From DASXRU01 sp036506395 (GTDB lineage Bacteria; Acidobacteriota; Blastocatellia; Pyrinomonadales; Pyrinomonadaceae), in assembly GCA_036506395.1 (NCBI GenBank), contig DASXRU010000141.1, positions 1 through 9,645 of the forward strand: a DNA stretch of 9,645 nucleotides. The letters run 5' to 3'. A program made the translations under genes and the position numbers. The notes below the pieces were generated by a model, which was given only the letters and a program-made list of their open reading frames with translations, ran no database searches and was not told the origin of the DNA. Positions 1 through 6,243 of this stretch are shown here, piece by piece (within the stretch, counting starts at the first letter, position 1; the number at the start of each line of letters is the position of its first letter).

Positions 1-275
1 CCCGGGTGGCTGTGCCAGCCGGTGCTGCCTCCTGGTCCAATCACGATTTGCTGCATGACTGTCTGCTGAGCATCACGCACGTTAATGACTTCTTGTGGCC
101 CTCCGTCGACCTTGAACTTGATGTCCACCGGATCTACGAAGCCTGCCCTTGCCACGACTGTTGAGCTCACAATCCCGGAGGGCGGAGTCGCCAGAGCCGC
201 GCCGGCAAACGCACAGACGCCAGTTACCGTCAATAGAATCGCCAATCGCCTCTTAGTTATTGTTGCCTTCATCAT
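1..275 (-). CDS. Secreted cupin-domain protein, N-terminal part (cut by window edge)
   Basis: The minus strand is open from 275 to the left edge and gives 91 residues. Residues 1-30 form a signal peptide: basic start (MMKATITKRR), hydrophobic core, and an ALA-T cleavage site, so the protein is probably periplasmic or secreted. Near the right end of the fragment is the run GPGGSTGWHSHPG, the first cupin motif, whose two His residues normally bind a metal ion. The second cupin motif would lie outside the window. Small secreted single-domain cupins of this type are common, but their substrates are mostly unknown, so no reaction is proposed. A strong ribosome binding site (AAAGGAGG, about 277-284) sits very close to two consecutive ATGs at 275 and 272; the second has the better spacing. 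The next gene upstream on this strand is 462 bp away, so this gene is probably transcribed from its own promoter. Confidence 0.8.
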   Translation of the reverse strand, partial: MMKATITKRRLAILLTVTGVCAFAGAALATPPSGIVSSTVVARAGFVDPVDIKFKVDGGPQEVINVRDAQQTVMQQIVIGPGGSTGWHSHP

Positions 276-736
276 TCCTCCTTTGTTGCCACCGATAATC
301 ATTTGAACGGTCCAGCTGCGCGGGTGGCTTATTCAAGAACGCGCGGGCTCGACCACTAACTCTCTGCACGTTAAGGCGGGAAAGGCCTGCGAAAACGCTA
401 AAGGCCAGAATTTTTTTTTGCGACTACGGTGAGAATTAATCAGAGGTCTGGTAGGTCGCCGGCAGATGTGGCTACTGGAAGAGTCTCGGACTGTCCACGC
501 AACGCTTTAGCGGGCGATCCAACTCGTTGGTCCACCAGAGCAGCGATCATTCGACAACAAACAAAGCGGGTATGGCCCAAATCGTACGCCAGGCCTTTCG
601 ACATCGGGGCTTCGACGGTTTCGGCAACACGCCAGCTTGACTGCCGAGAACCTCCTCACCGCTGCCCCGTTCCAGCACTCCTTCGAAGATCGGCTGGAAC
701 AACTTGGGTGACGAAGAGGCGATCGATTCCAGTTGA
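276..736. other. Non-coding stretch between cupin gene and 105-residue ORF
   Basis: No convincing gene is seen here. The part nearest 275 should hold the promoter of the minus-strand cupin gene, but no clear -35/-10 pair was found. A hairpin with a run of nine T lies at 384-419 inside a repeat described separately. Plus-strand reading frames across the right part are antisense to the gene at 737-1054. On the minus strand the frame of that gene stays open from 655 to 440 after two TGA stops (737-739 and 656-658). Its only internal ATG, at 604, has no ribosome binding site and the product resembles nothing recognised, so it is not called. Confidence 0.5.
371..420 (+). repeat. Hairpin-forming intergenic repeat, copy 1
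   Basis: The element begins TTAAGGCGGGAA, which also begins copy 2 at 1991. It continues into a hairpin: GGCCT plus GCG (384-391), loop AAAA (392-395), CGC (396-398), bulge TAA (399-401), AGGCC (402-406). Four bases later there is a run of nine T (411-419). Read on the plus strand this has the form of an intrinsic terminator, but no plus-strand gene lies to its left in the window. It might end antisense transcription entering from beyond the edge, or it may simply be a dispersed intergenic repeat. It lies about 95 bp upstream of the minus-strand cupin start. Confidence 0.55.
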
Positions 737-1054
737 TCAGGGCACCGTGTCGAACACGATTTCGGTGTCGCCGTTGCAGCTCTGGGGAAAGGACACTGCA
801 TCTTGCTTGATTTCGACCCCAAGTTGGTTGAACGCCGGCGGATGCACCGCAATGATGACGCGATCGATCCCGCGCTCCACGGTCTCGGTCAGTTGCGTGC
901 GAACACCCGGATCGACAAAGCGTAGCTCGGCGGCGGCGAACCGGTCCCGCCTGTTGATCTTAAGGATCGTAATGGCGGTCTTGCCCCCCGTACTGTTATC
1001 GACGTTGATCAAATAGGGAATTCCCTGCGTGATCGGCTGATCAAAGTATGGCAT
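737..1054 (-). CDS. Hypothetical protein, 105 residues
   Basis: The family is not recognised. The call rests on translation signals and composition. GGAGGA at 1061-1066 (read on the minus strand) sits 6 bases before the ATG at 1054, a near-ideal ribosome binding site, and the overlapping frames lack such a site. There is no signal peptide or membrane segment. The protein reads as alternating short hydrophobic strands (for example YLINVDNSTGGKTAITILKI and DRVIIAVHPPAFNQLGVEIK), suggesting a small beta-rich cytoplasmic domain. It contains one Cys (in QSCNGDTE) and ends FDTVP. It starts 65 bp downstream of the broken TldD-like gene on the same strand, so the two may once have shared a transcript. 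The weaker alternative is that it is the decayed front of a longer protein, because its frame reopens further downstream. Confidence 0.65.
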   Translation of the reverse strand: MPYFDQPITQGIPYLINVDNSTGGKTAITILKINRRDRFAAAELRFVDPGVRTQLTETVERGIDRVIIAVHPPAFNQLGVEIKQDAVSFPQSCNGDTEIVFDTVP

Positions 1055-1119
1055 CGCCCTTCCTCCGTTATGTGCGGATGTACTGTATTTGCGAAGTTCT
1101 CTGAGAACCAGTTAAGTGT

Positions 1120-1749
1120 TCATGCCACAGAGAGCTTTGCGGAGTGATCAAAAGCGCCCTTGGAGGAAACGAAAAACGTCTCCTCGGCGGCAAACGTCTT
1201 TGCCGAATGATTGTTCGGCGCCACGAGCGACGCGAGTTGATCGTCGAGCGGTCGATCGAACGGATCGTGGGGCGTGGCCCAACGATCGGTCCTGGTGGAT
1301 CTGGGAATAATCGTGGCTGGGCCATCCGCGAGAACCGCATTAGCCCGGGCCATCGTCACGGCCCGTGCGGTCGTTTGGATAATCTCGTCCTTCGTGAGAG
1401 TGGAGCCTTCCGCATAGCCCCAACCGCCCGTGTGAACGACGCCGACGCCGAAAGTTAGCCGTTCGCTCTCGATCTCGGGCAAAACGGAGATTGTTCCATT
1501 CGGTCCGGATCCCGCCCGACGCGAGATGTATCCATTGCGCCAACGCTTGATCTCCATGTCTGCGTACGCGCATCCGAGCGCCTTGGCCTTGCCCAGGGCA
1601 AAGTCCATCCGCGCCTTGAAGTCCGCCGCAATTGTCGCCTCAGGCCTCCCAATATGCCGGAGCCAGCTGGGGACCAAGCCCCCGATAGCCACGGCGCCGC
1701 CGGCCACGCTTATCGTTGTCAAAAACTCGCGCCTTGAGTACTTCACCAT
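1120..1749 (-). pseudogene. Tat-exported TldD/PmbA-like protein, truncated
   Basis: The 209-residue product starts MVKYSRREFL, a twin-arginine export signal followed by a hydrophobic stretch (about residues 11-28). From about residue 48 it matches the N-terminal domain of TldD/PmbA-family proteins: ALGKAKALGCAYADMEIKR, then a FGVGVVHTGGWGYAEGS stretch (compare FGFGVRV..GTWGFAAS in relatives), and then a helical segment EIIQTTARAVTMARANAV. Family members are normally about 450-550 residues and carry an HExxxH metal site near residue 260; this ORF ends before that point. Near the end, FAAEETFFVSSKGAF resembles the family's FFASSxGS segment but follows the preceding block too closely, so a short internal deletion is also likely. 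The start at 1749 is preferred over an upstream ATG at 1848 because it has a good ribosome binding site and places the RR motif near the N-terminus. Probably a dead gene; a short functional protein cannot be excluded. Confidence 0.7.
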
Positions 1750-1750
1750 G

Positions 1751-1760
1751 TCCTTCCTTT
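1751..1760 (-). promoter_or_regulatory. Ribosome binding site deciding the TldD-like start
   Basis: Read on the minus strand this is AAAGGAAGGA, ending one base before the ATG at 1749. No comparable site precedes the upstream in-frame ATG at 1848. The choice removes 33 residues that would put an unlikely polar stretch in front of the Tat signal. Confidence 0.5.
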
Positions 1761-1990
1761 TAACGGATTCAAAATCGGTGAAAAACATTTCCCGACCGGA
1801 TTCGTTTCTCTGCTGTGCTTCGCGTTGACCCGAATAAGTTGTCGGCACCCGCTGAAGAGCATCACGCCTTTCATCTCAACAAGCTGTTTCGGGCGAGATC
1901 TTGCCTCGTCCAACGCCGCCCCACTAGAATGTGTGCTGCGAAAGCGCTGACAACTGATCGTACCCCCCACTCTTTTGTCATCTCCACCCC

Positions 1991-2037
1991 TTAAGGCGGG
2001 AACGCCGAGCAAAGGCGCTAACGGCGGCGGAAATTTT
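1991..2037 (+). repeat. Hairpin-forming intergenic repeat, copy 2
   Basis: It begins with the same bases as copy 1 at 371 (TTAAGGCGGGAA) and then folds as CGCCG plus AGC (2003-2010), loop AAAGGC (2011-2016), GCT (2017-2019), bulge AA (2020-2021), CGGCG (2022-2026). A run of five T follows at 2034-2038. The stem sequence differs from copy 1 but the shape (8-bp stem, 3'-side A-rich bulge, T tract) is kept. It lies about 70 bp before the sigma factor start and would be in the leader if transcription starts upstream of it, so it could act as a terminator or attenuator. Confidence 0.5.
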
Positions 2038-2107
2038 TAAGACCCTGGCGGGGAGGAGCTGATGGACGCGGGATAGACGTGGTCATTTCTGCGCACAGGG
2101 TGTTTGC

Positions 2108-2677
2108 ATGACGACGCACTCGCCGAAAGAGATCACGCAGCTGCTCGTCGCCTGGGGCGACGGCGACGAGTCGGCCCTCGCCGAGCTAACCTCCCTGGTC
2201 TACGAGGAGCTCCACCGCCTTGCGCACCATTACATGAGTGGCGAGCGTACGGGCCACACCCTGCAAACCACTGCCCTCGTTAATGAGGCCTACGTTCGAT
2301 TGATCGATTGGAAGAACGTGCGCTGGCAGAATCGCGCACACTTCTTCGCCGTCTCGGCACAGCTGATGCGACGCATCCTGGTTGACTTCGCGCGTTCGCG
2401 CGGCTACCACAAGCGCGGGGCAGGGGCGCGGCCGGTGACGCTCGACGAAGCGATTATCGTGGCTGACGATAGCGGCACAGATATGGTCGCACTCGATGAG
2501 GCACTCAATTCGTTGTCCGAACTCGACTCGCGGCAGAGCAAGGTCGTAGAGTTGCGTTTTTTTGGGGGCCTGACGAACGAAGAGGTCGCGGAGGTCTTGA
2601 AGGTTTCGGAAGGCACAGTGAGGCGCGACTGGACCCTCGCCCGCGCCTGGCTCCATCGCGAACTGGCAGAAAAGTGA
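2108..2677 (+). CDS. ECF sigma factor, TIGR02999-like, kinase-linked type
   Basis: This 189-residue protein directs RNA polymerase to a dedicated promoter set. The region 2 domain covers roughly residues 8-98 and includes HTLQTTALVNEAYVRL (50-65) and AHFFAVSAQLMRRILVDFAR (77-96), a pattern typical of the TIGR02999 / Sigma70_ECF group. Region 4 covers about 128-187, with the DNA-binding helix-turn-helix GLTNEEVAEVLKVSEGTVRRDW (154-175). The linker (about 98-127) is short. In region 2.2, where most ECF factors have acidic residues, this protein has T51, T54 and T55. In the kinase-linked ECF43 type (EcfP of Vibrio parahaemolyticus) such a Thr is phosphorylated to allow core RNA polymerase binding. 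No anti-sigma factor gene is adjacent; instead a Ser/Thr kinase follows after 107 bp. The start has a modest AGGGTG ribosome binding site about 6 bases upstream. Confidence 0.92.
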   Translation: MTTHSPKEITQLLVAWGDGDESALAELTSLVYEELHRLAHHYMSGERTGHTLQTTALVNEAYVRLIDWKNVRWQNRAHFFAVSAQLMRRILVDFARSRGYHKRGAGARPVTLDEAIIVADDSGTDMVALDEALNSLSELDSRQSKVVELRFFGGLTNEEVAEVLKVSEGTVRRDWTLARAWLHRELAEK

Positions 2678-2760
2678 TGAGTGATGAGTTATGAGTGATG
2701 AGTTAAAACAGTTATCTTCGCAAGTCGCTCATCACTCATTACTCATAACTCATCAGTCAT
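2677..2760 (+). repeat. Large imperfect hairpin of ATGAGT-type repeats between sigma and kinase genes
   Basis: The left arm 2677-2702 is built from repeated ATGAGTGATGAGT units; the right arm 2728-2760 is its reverse complement. The inner 12 bp (2691-2702 with 2728-2739) pair perfectly around a 25-base loop. The outer 14 bp (2677-2690 with 2747-2760) pair at 13 of 14 positions. A 7-base bulge (2740-2746) separates them. The left arm begins in the sigma factor stop codon. The right arm ends 24 bases before the kinase ATG, which has no visible ribosome binding site. It could tune kinase translation or transcript stability, or be an inserted repeat of a kind often seen between genes; the sequence does not decide. 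Confidence 0.75.
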
Positions 2761-2784
2761 AACCCATCACTCTTTACTGTTTTT

Positions 2785-5421
2785 ATGACGCCTGAACGTT
2801 ACCGGCAAATCGGCGAGTTGTTCCACGCTGCGCTTGAGGTTGACACGGGTCAGCGCGCCGCGTTCCTCGAACGCGGTTGCGCGGGCGATATGGAGTTGCG
2901 TCATGAGGTGGAGTCGCTCATCAACTCGCACGAGGTGGGGAAAGACTTTATCGCGGCGCCAGCGCTCTCAGTTGCTGCTGAAATGCTTGCCACCGGCGAA
3001 GCAAACTCACTAACAGGCCAAACGATCGCACGTTATCGCGTGCTGTCACTTGTCGGGACGGGCGGGATGGGACGCGTTTATCTGGCAGAGGATGCGGCGC
3101 TTAACCGCCGCGTGGCCTTGAAGCTCTTGCCCGAACACTTCACGAATGACAAAAACCAGTTGCAGCGTTTTCATCAGGAGGCGCGTGCTGCCTCGGCCCT
3201 AAATCACCCCAACATCGTTACGGTCTATGAAGTTGGCGCCTGGCAAGGCCGCGATTTCATCGCTACAGAATTCGTTGAGGGTGTCACACTACGAACTCGC
3301 ATGCGCGGCAGGGGTCTACCGCTCGGCGCCGCCATAGATATTGTGCTGCAAGTGGCCGGCGCTCTGACAGCGGCGCACGCTGCCGGAATCGTCCATCGCG
3401 ACATCAAGCCCGAGAACATCATGATTAGGCCCGATGGGCTGGTGAAGATACTGGACTTCGGCATCGCCAAGTACGCCGGGCCGAAAGGGGATCGGGACTC
3501 GGAGTCCTGGGTTAAGACGGCAACGGGCGTGGTCATCGGTACGACAGCCTACATGTCTCCTGAGCAGGCACGAGGGCAGGAAGTGGACGCACGCGCTGAC
3601 ATCTGGTCGCTGGGCGTCATCCTTTACGAAATGGTCGCGCGTCGGCTGCCGTTTCTAGGGAAGACACCGACCGACCGCTTGGCTGCCATTCTGCACCACG
3701 AGCCCATGCCGCTAAGAAAGCTGCGACGCGGCGTTCCCGCCGAGCTCGAACACGTAGTTAGCCGCGCGCTGGCAAAGGATAAGGGTAACCGATACGCGAA
3801 GGCCGCCGACCTCGCAGAAGATTTACGCAAGTTGCGGGTGACGCTCGGCGTTGACAGGCCGTTCCGCTTCGCTCTACCAGCGCCGTCTCGGGCGCGACTC
3901 TTGTCCGGCCAGCGCAAATCGGTTGCGCTGGCGGCGCTTCTACTTGTCATCGCCGCCGCCAGCGTTGCCTTGCTTGCTTACTTCCGTGTAGGTGCGAGCA
4001 GAAGAGGAGCGCAACTGGGTTCCCACCCGGCCGCGATCGATTCCATCGCCGTGTTGCCGCTGGAGAATCTTTCCGGCGACCCGTCTCAAGAATACTTTGC
4101 CGACGGAATGACGGACGCGCTAATCGGCGATCTCGCCAAAATCAGAGGGCTGCAGGTTATTTCGCGAACTTCAGCCATGCACTATAAGGGTTCGAAAAAG
4201 TCTCTGCGCGAGATCGCCGACGAGTTAAAGGTTGATGCGTTAGTTGAAGGCACGGTTCAGCGTTCGGGTGACCACGTCGTGGTACGCGCGCAACTGATCC
4301 AGGCCGCCACTGACCGCCACATATGGTCGGAAACGTACGATCGTGACTTGCGCGACGTGTTGGCGATGCAGGGCGAAATCGCTGAGGCGGTCGTTCGCGA
4401 GATTCAGATCAAGCTTGTGCCCGCCGAGCGAGCGCGCCTGACAACTAATCGCCCAGTCAACCGCAAGGCATTTGATGACTACCTGCAGGGGCGCTTTCTG
4501 TATTTCAACAAATACACAGACGAGAATTTGCACAGAGCGATAAGTTTTTACGAAAGCGCAATTAAGGAAGATCCCGGTTATGCTTTGGCTTACGTTGGAT
4601 TGGCCGAGTGTTACGCAGCTCTCGGCACGGAACAGATAAGCGCGCTGCCACCTAAAGACTCGAGGCGCCAGGCAGAGGAGGCAGCCGGCAAAGCTCTTGC
4701 GCTCGATAATGAATTGGCTGAAGCTCACGTCGCTCTTGGCTTTGTTAAGCATTTCAATTGGGAATGGGCGGCGGCTGAGCAAGAGTTCAAACTCGCAATT
4801 GAGCTAAATCCCAACAGCGCCTTTGGTCACTTACGCTATGGCGCCCTCCTCGTTTCGGAGGGACGGATGCTGGAAGGAGTTGCTGAGGCGAATCGCGCGC
4901 AGGAGTTAGATCCCTTTTCACTATCGATCAGCGCGCTGAGAGGATTTCTACTCGAGAACGCGCGCCGCTATGATGAGGCCATTGAGCAATTGCACAGAGT
5001 TATTTCGATGGATCAAAACAATTATTCAGCTCACTGGTACCTGGGTCATACTTATGCTGCCAGCGGGCGATTCCAGGAAGCCATTGCGGCTTCTGAAAAA
5101 GCCGTGGCTATATCGAGAACCACGGGAGCGCTCGGATTCCTGGGAATGAATTATGGCCTCGCCGGGCGCAAAGCTGAAGCCAAAAAGATCTTGAATGAGC
5201 TGCTGGAACTCAAACGTCATCACTATGTGACGCCGCCAGCTCTCGCAAATGTCTATATTGGCTTAGGCGACAAAGACCAGGCGTTCTTCTGGCTGGAGAA
5301 GGCATACCAGGAGCAGTCGAACTACTTGACCTGGCTGAAGGTCTTTCCCGCGGATGATCCGCTGCGTTCAGACCCTCGCTTGGATGACCTATTGCGACGT
5401 ATTGGGCTCACAGCCAACTGA
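2785..5421 (+). CDS. Membrane Ser/Thr protein kinase with FlgO/TolB-N-like domain and TPR tail
   Basis: The protein has 878 residues. Residues 1-75 form the short helical leader usual in acidobacterial kinases of this type (MTPERYRQIGELFHAAL, LRHEVESLI). The kinase domain spans about 84-350 and looks active: glycine loop GTGGMG (91-96), Lys113 in VALK, Glu132 on helix C, HRDIKPEN (204-211) with catalytic Asp206, DFG at 224-226, activation segment with GTTAYMSPEQA, and DIWSLGVILYEM. A membrane segment follows at about 379-400. A FlgO/TolB-N-like domain starts at SIAVLPLENLSGDPSQEYFA (420-439) and runs to about 545. TPR repeats fill about 565-865. The kinase should be cytoplasmic with the tail outside the membrane, where the TPRs may sense protein or envelope state (inference). 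Its likely substrate is the sigma factor upstream. The C-terminus (LRSDPRLDDLLRRIGL) is the normal family ending, so the gene is complete. There is no clear ribosome binding site; the start is set by the conserved N-terminus. Confidence 0.93.
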   Translation: MTPERYRQIGELFHAALEVDTGQRAAFLERGCAGDMELRHEVESLINSHEVGKDFIAAPALSVAAEMLATGEANSLTGQTIARYRVLSLVGTGGMGRVYLAEDAALNRRVALKLLPEHFTNDKNQLQRFHQEARAASALNHPNIVTVYEVGAWQGRDFIATEFVEGVTLRTRMRGRGLPLGAAIDIVLQVAGALTAAHAAGIVHRDIKPENIMIRPDGLVKILDFGIAKYAGPKGDRDSESWVKTATGVVIGTTAYMSPEQARGQEVDARADIWSLGVILYEMVARRLPFLGKTPTDRLAAILHHEPMPLRKLRRGVPAELEHVVSRALAKDKGNRYAKAADLAEDLRKLRVTLGVDRPFRFALPAPSRARLLSGQRKSVALAALLLVIAAASVALLAYFRVGASRRGAQLGSHPAAIDSIAVLPLENLSGDPSQEYFADGMTDALIGDLAKIRGLQVISRTSAMHYKGSKKSLREIADELKVDALVEGTVQRSGDHVVVRAQLIQAATDRHIWSETYDRDLRDVLAMQGEIAEAVVREIQIKLVPAERARLTTNRPVNRKAFDDYLQGRFLYFNKYTDENLHRAISFYESAIKEDPGYALAYVGLAECYAALGTEQISALPPKDSRRQAEEAAGKALALDNELAEAHVALGFVKHFNWEWAAAEQEFKLAIELNPNSAFGHLRYGALLVSEGRMLEGVAEANRAQELDPFSLSISALRGFLLENARRYDEAIEQLHRVISMDQNNYSAHWYLGHTYAASGRFQEAIAASEKAVAISRTTGALGFLGMNYGLAGRKAEAKKILNELLELKRHHYVTPPALANVYIGLGDKDQAFFWLEKAYQEQSNYLTWLKVFPADDPLRSDPRLDDLLRRIGLTAN

Positions 5422-5624
5422 ACGCAGCTGAGCGTCCGTGGAGACATTCGGTACCGCTCGGGACGGTAGACTTCCACAGTAACCAAACCTGCTGAGACGC
5501 CGGTTTCGGCCAAAATAGACAACGTAGTCGACATTCAGCAGCCGACATCAACACGAGATGCTGCCCGTTGTCGTGACGCGTAGTCGCTTTGAAGTTTCGC
5601 CTGCATACTCCTAAACTGCTGCTA
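5422..5624. other. Spacer after kinase, no gene seen
   Basis: About 200 bp follow the kinase stop without a supported gene. No strong stem plus T tract was found, so the kinase transcript may continue into the decayed zone and end at the hairpin at 6357-6397. A TTG at 5589 is in frame with the moeA remnant, but it adds 12 residues not found in MoeA proteins and is not favoured as a start. Confidence 0.4.
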
Positions 5625-5810
5625 ATGATTTCAGTTGCCGAAGCTATCGCGATTGTTACTGCGCAAGTAACGCCTTTACCGTCGGAACGGATTACGCTGG
5701 CCCAGGCACGTGGGCGCTATCTAGCCGAGGATGTTGTCGCCGATTCTGATCTACCGCCATTCGATCGCTCGCAGATGGACGACTATGCTCTGCGCGCCAG
5801 CGTCGCTGGC
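5625..5810 (+). pseudogene. moeA: moeA remnant (molybdopterin molybdenumtransferase, N-terminal piece)
   Basis: From the ATG at 5625 the frame reads MISVAEAIAIVTAQVTPLPS, then ERITLAQARGRYLAEDVVA and DSDLPPFDRSQMDDYALRAS. This closely follows the start of MoeA, which inserts molybdenum into molybdopterin (family pattern: MISVEEAL, PLxxERVPLxxAxGRVLAEDV, DLPPFDRSAMDGYAVRA). MoeA is about 400 residues; here recognisable similarity ends after about 60 residues, near 5805. The frame stays open to 6041, but the rest (NCSTAFRPKMRKRCWIY and on) does not look like MoeA or any domain recognised. The usually invariant Gly in MDGYA is Asp here. No ribosome binding site is visible. This is a 5' fragment left by deletion or rearrangement, not a working enzyme. 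No other molybdenum cofactor gene is in the window. Confidence 0.75.
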
Positions 5811-6140
5811 GTGACCATGGACAACTGCTCCACTGCGTTCAGACCGAAAATGAGGAAGCGTTGTTGGATTTACAGCATCAACGAACCCGCGATAGCGTCT
5901 GGCGCGAAAGCTCCATCGGATTTCGGGTTCTGGTCATCCATTTTGGCTTCAGTATCTACTGTCATTCCGAATGTTATAAAAAGAAGTAAGGACAGCGACA
6001 GCAGAGTATCTTCTTCTCAGAATCTACCTCTAGCGAGATGAGGGGAAGATGAGGGGGTTATGTGTTTGTACCAAGCCATACGTAACTTGCTTTAACGGCT
6101 GAAACGTCGGTAAATAACACTTGGTAACGCGTAGTAGAAT
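5811..6140. other. Decayed zone between moeA remnant and tRNA remnant
   Basis: No supported gene. The plus frame from the moeA piece runs to a stop at 6039-6041 without recognisable protein. The minus strand has a short open stretch (stop at 5870-5872, opening near 6019) whose translation has a hydrophobic run (LLSLSLLLFITFG) followed by polar sequence. It looks like the tail of a signal peptide, but no good start or ribosome binding site exists, so it is not called. A purine-rich run lies at about 6037-6060. Confidence 0.4.
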
Positions 6141-6217
6141 GAGGTAAGTACCCAAGAAACAGACTTAAAATCCGTTGACCTAAAGGTCGTGCGGTTCAAC
6201 TCCCGCCCTCGGCACCA
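6141..6217 (+). pseudogene. tRNA-Leu(UAA) remnant, 3' half
   Basis: The 3' part is plainly a class II tRNA. The anticodon loop CTTAAAA carries UAA. The long variable arm reads GACC-TAAA-GGTC (6177-6188). A T arm with GGTTCAACTC follows, then the acceptor strand CCTCGGC (6207-6213), discriminator A and encoded CCA (6215-6217). The 5' half is missing or ruined: no GCCGAGG partner strand exists, only GAGG at 6141-6144, and the spacing to the anticodon is too short for a normal D arm. Two further defects are visible. The anticodon stem has an A-C mismatch (ACAGA against TCCGT), and the T stem has lost one G (GCGG against CCCGC). It is therefore not a working tRNA. Such 3' fragments are left at tRNA genes used as integration sites by phages and integrative elements, or arise by simple decay. 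Confidence 0.75.
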
Positions 6218-6228
6218 TTTCTAATCTC

Positions 6229-6243
6229 ACTGTTTCAAACAGT
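6229..6243. repeat. 15-bp palindrome after tRNA remnant
   Basis: ACTGTTTCAAACAGT is a perfect 7-bp inverted repeat around a single C, starting 12 bp after the encoded CCA. Part of it, GTTTCAAA, recurs at 6252-6259, 20 bp on. It could be a protein binding site or a leftover of a recombination site; the sequence alone does not say. Confidence 0.4.

Larger units (their letters stand above)
1750..2107. other. Divergent intergenic region between TldD-like gene and sigma factor
   Basis: About 358 bp separate the minus-strand TldD-like gene from the plus-strand sigma factor, so promoters in both directions are expected. What can be seen is the ribosome binding site at 1751-1760, a near-perfect 14-bp palindrome centred on AGATCT (1892-1905), and copy 2 of the hairpin repeat (1991-2037). 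Minus-strand ORFs here are rejected because they run through the repeat and overlap the TldD-like start. No convincing sigma-70 or ECF promoter was identified. Confidence 0.5.

Noticed and set aside
440..604. 54-residue minus-strand ORF (MSKGLAYDLGHTRF start)
   Set aside because: It reads somewhat protein-like and is in frame with the gene at 737-1054, but it has no ribosome binding site and no recognised similarity.
429..1016. 195-residue plus-strand ORF
   Set aside because: Mostly antisense to the minus-strand gene at 737-1054; no ribosome binding site and Arg/Ser/Thr-rich shadow composition.
1892..1905. Near-perfect palindrome GGCGAGATCTTGCC as an operator
   Set aside because: It is a single imperfect site with no second copy and no clear promoter beside it; too weak to call.
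1743..2012. 89-residue minus-strand ORF upstream of the TldD-like gene
   Set aside because: Starts inside the hairpin repeat, overlaps the TldD-like start in another frame and resembles nothing known.
1999..2021. ECF-type promoter for the sigma factor (GGAAC ... CGCTAA)
   Set aside because: Both motifs exist, but the gap between them is only 12 bases, too short for an ECF promoter, and they recur as part of the hairpin repeat in copy 1.
5733..5739. GCCGAGG as the missing 5' acceptor strand of the tRNA-Leu
   Set aside because: It lies within the moeA coding remnant, is followed by no D arm and is 400 bp away; a chance match.
5870..6019. Minus-strand short frame with a hydrophobic run like a signal peptide
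   Set aside because: An in-frame stop lies just upstream, the only ATG comes after the hydrophobic run, and there is no ribosome binding site; probably chance or a remnant.
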